Source of the DNA: Alphaproteobacteria bacterium
GTDB taxonomy: Bacteria; Pseudomonadota; Alphaproteobacteria; SMXP01
Direction of reading: 5' to 3'
Assembly (NCBI GenBank): GCA_028285305.1
Contig: JANQPV010000073.1
Coordinates: 27,351-91,350 of the forward strand
DNA: 64,000 nucleotides
In this document: positions 46,530-54,962 of the stretch, one piece after another
Layout of the letters: every line of letters begins with the position of its first letter
Numbering within the stretch: position 1 is the stretch's first letter
The notes under the pieces: model-generated
What the model saw: the letters and a program-made list of their open reading frames with translations, nothing else
The model's database searches: none
Told to the model about the DNA's origin: nothing
Program-made: the position numbers and the translations under genes

Positions 46530-48272
46530 TCACCGCTCCAAGACAGGTAAGGTTGCCGCTGACTCCGCTAGCCGCGCCAACTGAATGAACTCCGCCCGAT
46601 ACCCAAACGGATCGTCGCCTTTTGCTCCTTGTGCGATCTCGACAATTTGCGCGTAAGTGAGGCCGTTTGTGTGCGTACCACCTTCGAGCAACTGACCGAG
46701 CCCGGCAACAGCGGCAGCAAACCGTATGTCCTCGCCCGCGCTGTCAAATGTCTCGAGAACATCCGCTCTCGTAATCGGCCGCTCGATGAGATTGCTTTCG
46801 TCTTCATCGGGAAGTTTGTAGCGGATACGCAAGAACGCGAGTTCATTGGACGCATCCTCCGCTTCGTCTTGCGTACTTCCATAACGTAGTGGGTCGCTCA
46901 ATAGCGCGTCACTGCCCACAGGAGTGACTTCGTAGAGCGCGGTGACCGTGTGGCCGCTGCCGATATCGCCCGCATCGACTTTGTCGTTGTTGAAATCCGT
47001 CCGATCAAGAATTCGAGTCTCGTAACCGATCAATCTGTATTCGGATATTTGCGCCGGATTAAACTCAACTTGCAGCTTCACGTCTTTGGCAATCGGGAAG
47101 AGGGTCCCGCCGATCTCGTCCACCAGGACTTTGCGGGCTTCGTTCAGCGTGTCCACATAGGCCGCGTTTCCGTTGCCCGCCTGAGCGAGCTTTTGCATCA
47201 TCACGTCGTTGTAATTGCCGCGTCCAAACCCGAGAACGGTCAGAAACGTGCCGCTCTCGCGCTCGCGGGCAACGAAGTCCTCAAGCCGTTCAGGATCGGC
47301 AATGCCCACATTGAAGTCGCCGTCGGTCGCCAAGAGGACCCGGTTCACACCGCCGTCGACGAAGTTGGCTTTTGCCAGGCTATAGGCTTGGCGAATGCCC
47401 TCCCCGCCGGCGGTGGAGCCGCCCGCATCGAGTTTGTCAAGGGCGGCCAAGATCTTTGTCTTTTCGGTACCTTTCGTCGGCTCCAGCACCGTACCCGCCG
47501 CACCGGCATAAACCACCATGGACACTGTGTCGTCTTCTCCCAATTCATTAACAAGAAGCCGCATTGCTTTTTTGAGCAGCGGCAACTTGTTTGGCTGATC
47601 CATGGAGCCGGAGACATCAAGGAGGAGGACCAGGTTCAGGGGAGGACGCTCCGCCGTGGGAATATCGAAGCCTTTGATGCCGATATGGAGTACTTGCGTG
47701 TCCGCATTCCATGGCGTTTCATAGACTTGCACCGAGGGTTGGAAGGGTTTCGATCGATCCTCCGGCAGCGGATAGTCATAGTTGAAATAGTTGATCAGTT
47801 CTTCCACGCGGATGGCGTCTTTCGGCGGAAGCGTTCCGTCGTTCAGATAGCTACGCATCACACCATAGGACGCTGTGTCCACATCGATGCTGAACGTTGA
47901 GACCGGCTCTTCACTGACGAGTTTCACCGGGTTTGGGTCAACGTCTTCATAACGCTCGGTGTCTTGGGGGTTCACGTTTGGCTTTGGCGGGAGAACATCG
48001 CCCGGGGGCATCCCGGCAACCATATCGTATGCGACGGAAGCGTTCGCTTTCCTCTCTTGCGATGTGACGATAATCTGTTGAACGGGCTCGGGCGCCGCTT
48101 CTGCTTCTTCCGTTGTGGAGAGCTCGGGTGCTTCGCTCACAACGGTTCTGTCATCTTGGTCGGTGGTGCCCCCGGTTTCCGTGTCTTGGGTACACGCGGC
48201 CACGAAAAGGAGTGAGGCTGTTAAGGCGATAACACTCACCGACGCTTTGAGATTTGAGGCTGAATTATACAT
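46530..48272 (-). CDS. VWA-domain lipoprotein (YfbK-like), downstream copy
   Basis: A 580-residue lipoprotein from ATG 48272 (AAGGA 8 bases upstream); an ATG at 48296 is alternative. The lipobox is FVAAC after a hydrophobic segment. An N-terminal domain contains ERYEDVDPNPVKLVSEEPVSTFSIDVDTASYGVMRSYL. It is followed by a von Willebrand A domain with MIDAS DVSGSM in NLVLLLDVSGSMDQPNKLPLLKKAM, and a C-terminal domain of the DUF3520 type ending in DPFGYRAEFIQLARLAE. This is the YfbK family plan. VWA MIDAS sites bind Mg2+ and partner proteins. It begins within a few bases of the stop of the upstream paralogue. Function unknown. Confidence 0.88.
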   Translation of the reverse strand: MYNSASNLKASVSVIALTASLLFVAACTQDTETGGTTDQDDRTVVSEAPELSTTEEAEAAPEPVQQIIVTSQERKANASVAYDMVAGMPPGDVLPPKPNVNPQDTERYEDVDPNPVKLVSEEPVSTFSIDVDTASYGVMRSYLNDGTLPPKDAIRVEELINYFNYDYPLPEDRSKPFQPSVQVYETPWNADTQVLHIGIKGFDIPTAERPPLNLVLLLDVSGSMDQPNKLPLLKKAMRLLVNELGEDDTVSMVVYAGAAGTVLEPTKGTEKTKILAALDKLDAGGSTAGGEGIRQAYSLAKANFVDGGVNRVLLATDGDFNVGIADPERLEDFVARERESGTFLTVLGFGRGNYNDVMMQKLAQAGNGNAAYVDTLNEARKVLVDEIGGTLFPIAKDVKLQVEFNPAQISEYRLIGYETRILDRTDFNNDKVDAGDIGSGHTVTALYEVTPVGSDALLSDPLRYGSTQDEAEDASNELAFLRIRYKLPDEDESNLIERPITRADVLETFDSAGEDIRFAAAVAGLGQLLEGGTHTNGLTYAQIVEIAQGAKGDDPFGYRAEFIQLARLAESAATLPVLER

Positions 48273-48295
48273 TGTTGAATCCTTGTTGATGTCCA

Positions 48296-49921
48296 TTAGA
48301 ACCGATCGAGGAACCGCCGCGAGAGAGGTTTCTCGCCTTCACTCGGAATGGCTTCGGCATCCTCAGCCAGCCGAACCAATTGAATAAACTCGGCCCGATA
48401 GCCAAATGGGTCTTCGCCTTTGGCGGCCTGGGCGATGTCGACCACACGGTCGAATGAAAAGTCATCTGTATAAGGAGTGCCTCTCATTAGGTGTCCCAGT
48501 CCTGCGACAGCCGCGGCGAACCTGATGTCGATGGCCGCTTGGTCAAACTGCGGAATGACGTCGGCCTTTGTTATTGGCCTCTCGATCAATTGGCTGGTGT
48601 TTTGATCGGGCAGCTTGTAACGAATCCTGAGATATGCGAGCTCGTTAGAAACTGTGGACACCTTTTTCTGCTCGGTTTGATAGCGTAACGGATCGGTCAA
48701 CCTGGACGGAGAGCCCACCGGCGTCACTTCATAGAGTGCCGTAACCGTGTGACCGCTTCCGATGTCTCCGGCATCGACCTTATCGTTTTTGAAGTCGGTA
48801 CGATCTAAGATGCGGGTTTCGTATCCGATGAGGCGGTATTCGGCAATTTGAGCGGGATTAAACTCAACCTGAATTTTCACATCTTTTGCAATTGGAAACA
48901 ATGTGGCGGCAATTTCATCCGTCATGACTTTGTGGGCCTCATTCAAGTTGTCGATATATGCCGCGTTTCCATTTCCGGACTGAGCAAGCTTCTGCATCAT
49001 CACATCGTGGTAGTTCCCGCGTCCAAATCCGAGAACCGTCAGGAATACTCCGCTTTCGCGTTTTCGTTCAACGAAGCCTTTGAGCCGTTGCGGATCCGAA
49101 ATGCCCACATTGAAGTCACCGTCCGTAGCAAGAACAACGCGGTTCACGCCGTCTTCGATAAAGTTGGCTTCAGCAAGCTCATAGGCGCGTCGGATGCCTT
49201 CACCTCCCGCCGTCGAGCCGCCTGCGTGTAGTTTGCTCAACGCATTCAAAATCTTCTCTTTTTGAGAGCCTTTTGTGGGTTCAAGCACAGTGCCGGCTGC
49301 TCCCGCATAGACGACCATTGAAACCGTGTCTTCCGGTCCGAGCTGGTTGACCAAGAGGCGCATTGTCTTCTTGAGAAGGGGGAGTTTTTTGGGCTCGTTC
49401 ATCGAGCCGGAAACATCGAGCAACATAACCAGATTGAGAGGCGGCTGATCGATTTGCGGAATATCAAATCCCTTTATACCGATATGCATCAACTGTGTGT
49501 CCGCACGCCAAGGCGTGTCATAAACGTGAATGGAAGGTTTAAAGGGCTGGCGGGGGTTTTCTGGTAAGGCGTAGTCATAGTCGAAGTAGTTGACGAGTTC
49601 TTCGATGCGAATGGCGTCTTTGGGCGGGAGCGTGCCGTCTTGGAGATAGCTTCGCATCACACCATAAGACGCCGTATCGACGTCGACACTGAACGTTGAG
49701 ACCGGTTCTTCAGCCGTTATCTTGACCGGATTATCCTGGAATTCTTCGTAGCGCTCCGTGTTCGGCTCAACGTAGGCGGAGGCGACGCGTCCGGAGTAGC
49801 CTTGGGGTGTCGATAAACTGACTGCTTCAATTTGGGGGGTGCAGCCGACGAGAAATGCTAAAGCAGTTGGCAGAATAACAACAGGTGTTGCGAATCTGTT
49901 CGCAGCATGACAAATGGTCAT
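48296..49921 (-). CDS. VWA-domain lipoprotein (YfbK-like), upstream copy
   Basis: A 541-residue paralogue of the next gene from ATG 49921, preceded by GAGAGGGAA; an in-frame ATG at 49966 lacks a site. The signal ends in a FLVGC lipobox (Cys about 27). Then come ERYEEFQDNPVKITAEEPVSTFSVDVDTASYG, the MIDAS DVSGSMNEPKKLPLLKKTM and the C-terminal domain ending DPFGYRAEFIQLVRLAEDAEA. Compared with its partner it lacks much of the acidic, low-complexity stretch after the lipidation site. The stop TAA shares bases with an ATG (TAATG) in the second gene's frame, so the pair is one operon from tandem duplication. Confidence 0.88.
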   Translation of the reverse strand: MTICHAANRFATPVVILPTALAFLVGCTPQIEAVSLSTPQGYSGRVASAYVEPNTERYEEFQDNPVKITAEEPVSTFSVDVDTASYGVMRSYLQDGTLPPKDAIRIEELVNYFDYDYALPENPRQPFKPSIHVYDTPWRADTQLMHIGIKGFDIPQIDQPPLNLVMLLDVSGSMNEPKKLPLLKKTMRLLVNQLGPEDTVSMVVYAGAAGTVLEPTKGSQKEKILNALSKLHAGGSTAGGEGIRRAYELAEANFIEDGVNRVVLATDGDFNVGISDPQRLKGFVERKRESGVFLTVLGFGRGNYHDVMMQKLAQSGNGNAAYIDNLNEAHKVMTDEIAATLFPIAKDVKIQVEFNPAQIAEYRLIGYETRILDRTDFKNDKVDAGDIGSGHTVTALYEVTPVGSPSRLTDPLRYQTEQKKVSTVSNELAYLRIRYKLPDQNTSQLIERPITKADVIPQFDQAAIDIRFAAAVAGLGHLMRGTPYTDDFSFDRVVDIAQAAKGEDPFGYRAEFIQLVRLAEDAEAIPSEGEKPLSRRFLDRF

Positions 49922-50028
49922 TCGGTTCCCTCTCAACGCGATGTGGTCGACTTGGGAACCGAACATGCAAAATGCTTGGCAAAAATGGGGCGATGTCAGG
50001 GCGATTGTTTCAGTTGTTTCAACGAGAG

Positions 50029-50059
50029 ATTATCTCCCCTGCAAAGCAAGGGAGATAAT
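50029..50059. terminator. Strong hairpin between amidohydrolase and VWA genes
   Basis: ATTATCTCCC (50029-50038) pairs perfectly with GGGAGATAAT (50050-50059), and an inner TGC/GCA extends the stem around an AAA loop. It follows the amidohydrolase stop by 51 bases on the minus strand, so it probably terminates that gene. No T tract follows, so a leader role for the VWA operon is possible. Confidence 0.5.
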
Positions 50060-50109
50060 GATACGTAAGCAGAACAAGTGTGACGTTGTCGGTTAGGTGA
50101 TCTAACCCG

Positions 50110-51840
50110 TTAAGCGGCCGGTGCTTCCTGCATCCCGCGCACCAGTTTGCCCGGCAGGGCGCCGGTAGGCAGGTTGTCCTTGTAAATCATCTGTCCCGAA
50201 ACGAATGTGGCCTCAATCCCGTCCGCATTTTGCAGGAAACGGCTGCCGCCCGCGGGCAAGTCATGGACAATATGGGGCGTCTTGAGCTTCAGATTGTCGA
50301 AGTCGATGATGTTGATATCAGCCTTCATCCCCGGCGCCAACAAGCCACGATCATTCAGAGAAAAGAACTCCGCAGGGTCATGGGTGATCATACGGATGCC
50401 TTGAGCCAAATCGAAGAGCTGTTCGTCGCGCACCCACTTGGTCAGCAAGAAGACGTTCGCGCTGGTGTCGCAGATGGACCCTACATGAGCGCCCCCATCG
50501 CCGAGGGCGGTCACCGTGTGAGGATGCTTCAAAAGCTCGGAAATTGTCGCTTTCGATTTGCTGGTCGCAGGGATGTAGACGAGGTTTTGTCCATCGTTCT
50601 CAAGGAAATAATCATAAAGCCAGCTCTGCGGATCCTCGCCGGCTTTTTGAGCCTGAACCGCGACGCTGCGCTCATTGTCGGGCAAGTAGTCGATAGGATC
50701 ATCCATCGGATACATCAAATGGTAGCTATCGCTAAGCAGTTTCACAAAGATATGCGGGTTTTCGTTTTCTTCTTTCAGAATTTGCGCCTTGATCTGTGGA
50801 TCGCTCAGTTTAGCAAACTTGTCTTCCCACGGAAGGTCCGCATATTTCATGAAGGTCGGCCGGTGATAGAAGGGACTCATCGTCGCCGGATGGCCCATCA
50901 GGATACCGACAGGCCGCGAGATAACTTGGCCTCTGATGTCGAGCCCCGCTTCTTGGGCGGCTTCAATGCGGTGCAGGTGCTGTTTCCAAGCTTCCTTTTC
51001 CTGGTTCATGCCGTCCGTCGGTGCCGACACAGGGACAAGTGTGAACGTTCCTTTGGCGCCGGTCTTGGCGCTTGTTTCCCGCAAGATGTCAAATTCTTCT
51101 TCCGGATCTTTGAAGTCGGAGATGAACTGCATCACCTGACCTTTTTCCCCCGACAAGCTCTCACCGAGCTGTTTCATCTCGGCGGCGGCCGCCTCAAAGG
51201 TCGGAACGTGATCGCCCGTTGCGCTTAAGTGCAAGAGGGTACGTGAGCTAGACAGTCCCATCGCGCCGGCTTCGACACCTTCTGCAAGCAGAGCTTTCAT
51301 CTGCTCAATGTCCTCGGGCGTCGCCGCTTGCCGGTTCACGCCGCGCTCACCCATGACATAGACCCGCAATGGCCCATGGGGCAGGAACGCAGCAATGTCG
51401 ATGTCCCGCTCCATCTCATCAAGGGCGTCCAGATATTCCGGGAAGCTTTCCCACGTCCAGGGAATGCCCTCGGCCATGGCGGTGCCCGGGATCTCTTCCA
51501 CACCTTCCATAAGCTTGACCAGCACATCCCGGTCTTCCGGTTTGCAGGGTGCAAAGCCGACACCGCAATTGCCCATGACCACTGTCGTCGTCCCGAGATT
51601 CGACGAGGGGTTGAGGTGTTTATCCCACGTGGCCTGACCGTCATAATGCGTGTGAACGTCCACAAAGCCCGGCGTCACCGCCTTACCTCCCGCATCGATC
51701 TCTTGTTCCGCAGTTCCTTCGATGCTTGGTCCCACGGCGGCCACTTTTCCGTCTTTAACGGCCACATCACCTCTGATGGGCACATTGCCGGTTCCGTCGT
51801 AGATTTCGCCGTTTCGGATGATGAGATCGAAGTCAGACAT
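50110..51840 (-). CDS. Amidohydrolase of the N-acyl-D-amino-acid deacylase family
   Basis: A 576-residue metal-dependent amidohydrolase. It starts SDFDLIIRNGEIYDGTGNVPIRGDVAVKDGKVAAVG and has the metal motif GFVDVHTHYDGQATWD (HxH). Then come TTVVMGNCGVGFAPC, SSSRTLLH, and the late GDGGAHVGSICDTSANVFLL with the conserved aspartate near the C-terminal third. This is the D-aminoacylase group, which removes acyl groups from D-amino acids, but many members act on other amides or cyclic ureides, so the substrate is open. It is cytosolic. It lies 102 bases downstream of the halohydrin-dehalogenase-like gene on the same strand. Confidence 0.88.
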   Translation of the reverse strand: MSDFDLIIRNGEIYDGTGNVPIRGDVAVKDGKVAAVGPSIEGTAEQEIDAGGKAVTPGFVDVHTHYDGQATWDKHLNPSSNLGTTTVVMGNCGVGFAPCKPEDRDVLVKLMEGVEEIPGTAMAEGIPWTWESFPEYLDALDEMERDIDIAAFLPHGPLRVYVMGERGVNRQAATPEDIEQMKALLAEGVEAGAMGLSSSRTLLHLSATGDHVPTFEAAAAEMKQLGESLSGEKGQVMQFISDFKDPEEEFDILRETSAKTGAKGTFTLVPVSAPTDGMNQEKEAWKQHLHRIEAAQEAGLDIRGQVISRPVGILMGHPATMSPFYHRPTFMKYADLPWEDKFAKLSDPQIKAQILKEENENPHIFVKLLSDSYHLMYPMDDPIDYLPDNERSVAVQAQKAGEDPQSWLYDYFLENDGQNLVYIPATSKSKATISELLKHPHTVTALGDGGAHVGSICDTSANVFLLTKWVRDEQLFDLAQGIRMITHDPAEFFSLNDRGLLAPGMKADINIIDFDNLKLKTPHIVHDLPAGGSRFLQNADGIEATFVSGQMIYKDNLPTGALPGKLVRGMQEAPAA

Positions 51841-51942
51841 TTGGGATTTACCTCAATAATTGACCTAAGTTCAGAATAGCAGAAGGACGAGCCCCCTGAC
51901 AATAATTTCGGGTGCATAGGGCTTTTGGCCTGATATCGCCTG

Positions 51943-52671
51943 CTAAACCCAACCGCCGGCGATGTTGAGCACTTGGCCCGTGAAGAATTCGGTTTCATCG
52001 TCCACCAGAAAGCGCACAAGGGCGGCCACTTCTTCCTGTTTGCCGAGACGCCCCACCGGAATTTTGCTCAGCACACGCGGCCCCTTAACCGGATCGTTCA
52101 TCAGCGCGTTGGGATAATAGTCCTCACTATACACATAATTGGGCGCGATCGCGTTCACTTGGATATGGTCCCGGGCCAGTTCCAAGGCGAGCGTACGGAT
52201 CATGCCGTTGATCGCCGAGCGGGCCGCGGCATAGGGCGTGAAATTGATAATGCCGCCTGCCGGCCCGGAGGACGTGAGGTAAACGATCTTGCCGCCACCT
52301 TGCTCTTTGAGGGCGGGTACAAATTCCTTTGTGAGCTCGTATGGAAAGAAGAAGAGCTGCTCGAACGTCTCGCGGACTTTGTCGAGGTCGGCCTCTTCGA
52401 TGGGCATGCGCAAGGCCGGATAGGCACTGTTTGCCACAAGCGCAGTTGTGGGCCCCGCCTTGTCATCGACTTCGATCTTGATGTCTTTGGGTGTTTGCGC
52501 GGCAAGCGCTACGGCGCCTTCATAGTCCTTCTCGAACGATCGGCGCGCCGTCTCATCGGTAAAGGAGAGGTCGTGACACAGAACTTGATATCCAACATCG
52601 AGGAGCGCTTGGGTGCCCGCCCGCCCGATAAAGTGCATGACATCGGTCATCACCGCCACTTTGCCTGTCAT
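51943..52671 (-). CDS. Putative halohydrin dehalogenase (SDR fold)
   Basis: A 242-residue protein of short-chain dehydrogenase fold with the features that separate halohydrin dehalogenases from true dehydrogenases. The nucleotide-binding glycine motif is replaced by T9-x4-F14-x-G16 (TDVMHFIG), and the catalytic set is S134-x12-Y147-x3-R151, with Arg instead of the usual Lys. These are the two family motifs. The N-terminus (T-D-V-M-H-F, then CHDLSF) and the C-terminal IAPNYVYSED also resemble HheC as I recall it. Such enzymes release halide from vicinal haloalcohols to form epoxides without a nucleotide cofactor. GGAAGGATAG precedes the ATG. The neighbouring amidohydrolase may be co-transcribed. 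Activity is inferred. Confidence 0.8.
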   Translation of the reverse strand: MTGKVAVMTDVMHFIGRAGTQALLDVGYQVLCHDLSFTDETARRSFEKDYEGAVALAAQTPKDIKIEVDDKAGPTTALVANSAYPALRMPIEEADLDKVRETFEQLFFFPYELTKEFVPALKEQGGGKIVYLTSSGPAGGIINFTPYAAARSAINGMIRTLALELARDHIQVNAIAPNYVYSEDYYPNALMNDPVKGPRVLSKIPVGRLGKQEEVAALVRFLVDDETEFFTGQVLNIAGGWV

Positions 52672-52754
52672 TTTCTATCCTTCCCTAGGTAAAATTGCCC
52701 GCGTAAGCTAAACAAACAAAAGAGCCGGTCAAGCAGTTGGAGAAAGCCAAGCAA

Positions 52755-53684
52755 ATGCGGATTGTTTCCCTCATCCCCAGTGCCACGGAGATCATCTGTG
52801 CCTTAGGCGCCCGCGAAAGCTTGGTCGGCGTATCCCACGAATGCGATTATCCCTTGGGCGTGGAAGGGCTGCCCAGCTGCTGCGAGCCCAAGATCCAAGT
52901 GGACCGCCCCTCCGGAGAGATTGACCAGTCGGTCAAGACGATTGTTGAACAAGGCTTATCCGTCTACCGCGTATTAGGGGAGATCCTCAAAGACCTGCGC
53001 CCCGACGTCATCGTCACCCAAACCCAATGTCAGGTGTGCGCGGTTGATGAACCGGAACTGAAAGCAGCAGTGGGGGAGTGGCTCGATTACGAGCCGTCCA
53101 TTGTTGCCCATAACGCCAACCAAATCCGCGATTTGTGGTCGGACATAACCGACACGGCCGAAGCTTTGGCGATTCCAAAGGGAGGCGACGATCTCATCCG
53201 AGCTTTGCAAATCCGGCTACAGAATTTGGCAAACGCGGTCCACGGACATTTACGGGACAAACCGAAGCCCCGCGTCCTCAATGTTGAGTGGATGGACCCC
53301 ATTATGATCGCCGGCCACTGGATGCCCGAGCTTGTAGAGATTGCCGGCGGAGACCCGATGCTGAATGAACCGGCCGGTGCATCTCGGACAGTGACACTGG
53401 AAGAGATCGCGGCCGCGGACCCGGAGGTCATTCTCGTTCAACCCTGCGGCTTCAGTCTGGAACAGACGACAAAACAATTGGCCGAACTCACCGATTTGCC
53501 CGGCTGGTCAGACCTCGGAGCGGTCCGGACCGGGAAGGTCTATCTTTGCGACGGCAATCAGTACTTTAACCGGCCCGGCCCGCGTTTGATTGAAACGACG
53601 GAAATTATAGCAGAGATCTTGCATCCCGACGTTGTAAAGCTGGGATATGAGGGAAAAGCATATGTGGCGGCGCCCATGGTCTAG
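52755..53684 (+). CDS. BtuF-like periplasmic-binding-fold protein without signal peptide
   Basis: A 309-residue protein of the cobalamin/ferric-siderophore-binding (BtuF, PF01497-type) fold. It begins MRIVSLIPSATEIICALGARESLVGVSHECDYP and has IVTQTQCQVCAV, HNANQIRDLWSDI and an ending DGNQYFNRPGPRLIE. GGAG lies upstream of the ATG at 52755. There is no signal peptide, unlike transporter-associated members, and no ABC partner nearby. The cytosolic location is odd for a binding protein, though signal-less relatives are often annotated cobalamin-binding. Cysteines in CCEP and QCQVC may bind a metal or cofactor (inference). It is divergent from the dehalogenase-like gene. Confidence 0.82.
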   Translation: MRIVSLIPSATEIICALGARESLVGVSHECDYPLGVEGLPSCCEPKIQVDRPSGEIDQSVKTIVEQGLSVYRVLGEILKDLRPDVIVTQTQCQVCAVDEPELKAAVGEWLDYEPSIVAHNANQIRDLWSDITDTAEALAIPKGGDDLIRALQIRLQNLANAVHGHLRDKPKPRVLNVEWMDPIMIAGHWMPELVEIAGGDPMLNEPAGASRTVTLEEIAAADPEVILVQPCGFSLEQTTKQLAELTDLPGWSDLGAVRTGKVYLCDGNQYFNRPGPRLIETTEIIAEILHPDVVKLGYEGKAYVAAPMV

Positions 53685-53691
53685 CGCCGAG

Positions 53692-53823
53692 CGTCATCCC
53701 CGACAAGCAAACGAAGTTTGCGCCGGTCGGGGATCCAGTAGCCCGCGGCCTCTGCGTGCATTTGCAGCCGCCCAGGGCGCACTGGATTCCGGCTCTAGCG
53801 CTCGCACAACGGCTGGAATGACG
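53692..53823. repeat. Intergenic palindromic repeat (CGTCAT/ATGACG ends)
   Basis: A 132-base element bounded by CGTCATCCC and GGAATGACG. It contains CCCCGAC/GTCGGGG enclosing GCAAAC-GAA-GTTTGC, and opposed ATCCAGT/ACTGGAT words. It has the same plan as 25428-25526 but different sequence. No coding potential was found. Confidence 0.6.
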
Positions 53824-53881
53824 ATCCTCCTAACGAAGAAGGAATGCAGCTTTGCATTCTAAGAGCGCACAAGGAAACAAC

Positions 53882-54706
53882 ATGGAACTCAAAACCATTC
53901 TTTACGATGTCCAAGACCGCATCGCGACCATAACGCTGAATCGTCCCCATCGCATGAACGCTTGGACCGGCAGGATGCACACGGAATACCGCTATGCGCT
54001 CGACCAGGCAGATCGCGACGGCAATGTGAGTGTGATCGTCGTTACCGGCGCCGAAAATAGCTTCTGCGCTGGCGCCGATACCGCAGCTCTTGAGGGCCAT
54101 GCGGCAAGGGGTGGCTATGATGCGGGCACGGCGCCCGATATCGTCACACCTGGCAAGGGCGATTTTTCACCTTTTCAGGAGAACTTCTCCTATCATTTCG
54201 CGCTGGAAAAGCCTGTCATTGCGGCCATTAACGGACCGGCCGCGGGGGTGGGACTCGTCCTCGCGTGTTTTGCCGATTTGCGTTTTGCCGTAGAGGGCGC
54301 GAAATTCACCACTGCCCACGGCCGTTTTAATCTGCCGGCGGAGTACGGTCTCTCCTGGCTTTTGCCGCGTCTGATAGGTTTGACGAAAGCCAACGATTTG
54401 CTTCTCTCGAGCCGCGTGTTCCTAGCCGAGGAAGCGATGGACTTAGGTCTTCTGAATGGGGTGATGTCCCGCGAAGAGCTTGTGCCCTATGTCTACGATT
54501 ACGCTCGGACATTGGCGGAAAAGGTTTCGCCTGGGTCTCTCAAAGAGACCAAGCGGCAGATCTACACGGACCTGCACCGGGATGTTGGCGAAGCGGTGCG
54601 CGAGGCCGATCAACTCTTGTCTGAAATGGTGAAGTCGCCCAATTACAATATTGGCGTCAAGGCTTTTATGAAGAAGCAGAAGGCCGATTGGGAGTATGGG
54701 GAGTAG
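53882..54706 (+). CDS. Enoyl-CoA hydratase/isomerase family protein
   Basis: A 274-residue crotonase-family enzyme starting MELKTILYDVQDRIATITLNRPHRMNAWTG, preceded by AAGGAAA. Oxyanion segments are AENSFCAGADTAAL and AINGPAAGVGLVLACFADLRFA; GRFNLPAEYGLSWLLPRLIG follows. It resembles the 1077-1889 enzyme in layout. Its role in acyl-CoA metabolism is inferred from the family; the natural substrate is unknown. An in-frame ATG at 53852 lies beside the upstream repeat and lacks a ribosome site. Confidence 0.88.
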   Translation: MELKTILYDVQDRIATITLNRPHRMNAWTGRMHTEYRYALDQADRDGNVSVIVVTGAENSFCAGADTAALEGHAARGGYDAGTAPDIVTPGKGDFSPFQENFSYHFALEKPVIAAINGPAAGVGLVLACFADLRFAVEGAKFTTAHGRFNLPAEYGLSWLLPRLIGLTKANDLLLSSRVFLAEEAMDLGLLNGVMSREELVPYVYDYARTLAEKVSPGSLKETKRQIYTDLHRDVGEAVREADQLLSEMVKSPNYNIGVKAFMKKQKADWEYGE

Positions 54707-54736
54707 TGCGCCTCATCAATAGATCGCCGATCACGG

Positions 54737-54940
54737 CCCCTCATCCCAACCTTCTCCCCGCCCGCGGGGAGAAGGAGCCCGTTTGTGCACCGATTGATTC
54801 CCTCTCCCCATAAATGGGGAGAGGGCTAGAGCCGTTTTGGTTTTGACGGAAACACAAAACGGCTCCAGCCTCCTTGTTTTGCGCGTTTCCTGACGGTGAA
54901 CCGGGTTCCACTTCACCTGGAAACGCTCTAGGGTGAGGGG
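54737..54940. repeat. Nested multi-hairpin intergenic element
   Basis: A 204-base palindromic element. The outer ends CCCCTCA (54737-54743) and TGAGGGG (54934-54940) pair. Inside are four further pairings: CTTCTCCCC/GGGGAGAAG (54751-54774), CCCTCTCCCC/GGGGAGAGGG (54800-54825), AGCCGTTTTG/CAAAACGGCT (54830-54864), and CTAGAGC (54826-54832) with GCTCTAG (54925-54931). It resembles the CCCTCTCCCC-type repeats of many proteobacterial genomes. Confidence 0.65.
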
Positions 54941-54962
54941 CTGAACGAGGCAAAGCTGGAAA

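Noticed and set aside
46342..46584. Plus-strand frame of 80 codons after the metallo-hydrolase gene
   Set aside because: It runs through a terminator stem and into the antisense of the VWA gene; no family.
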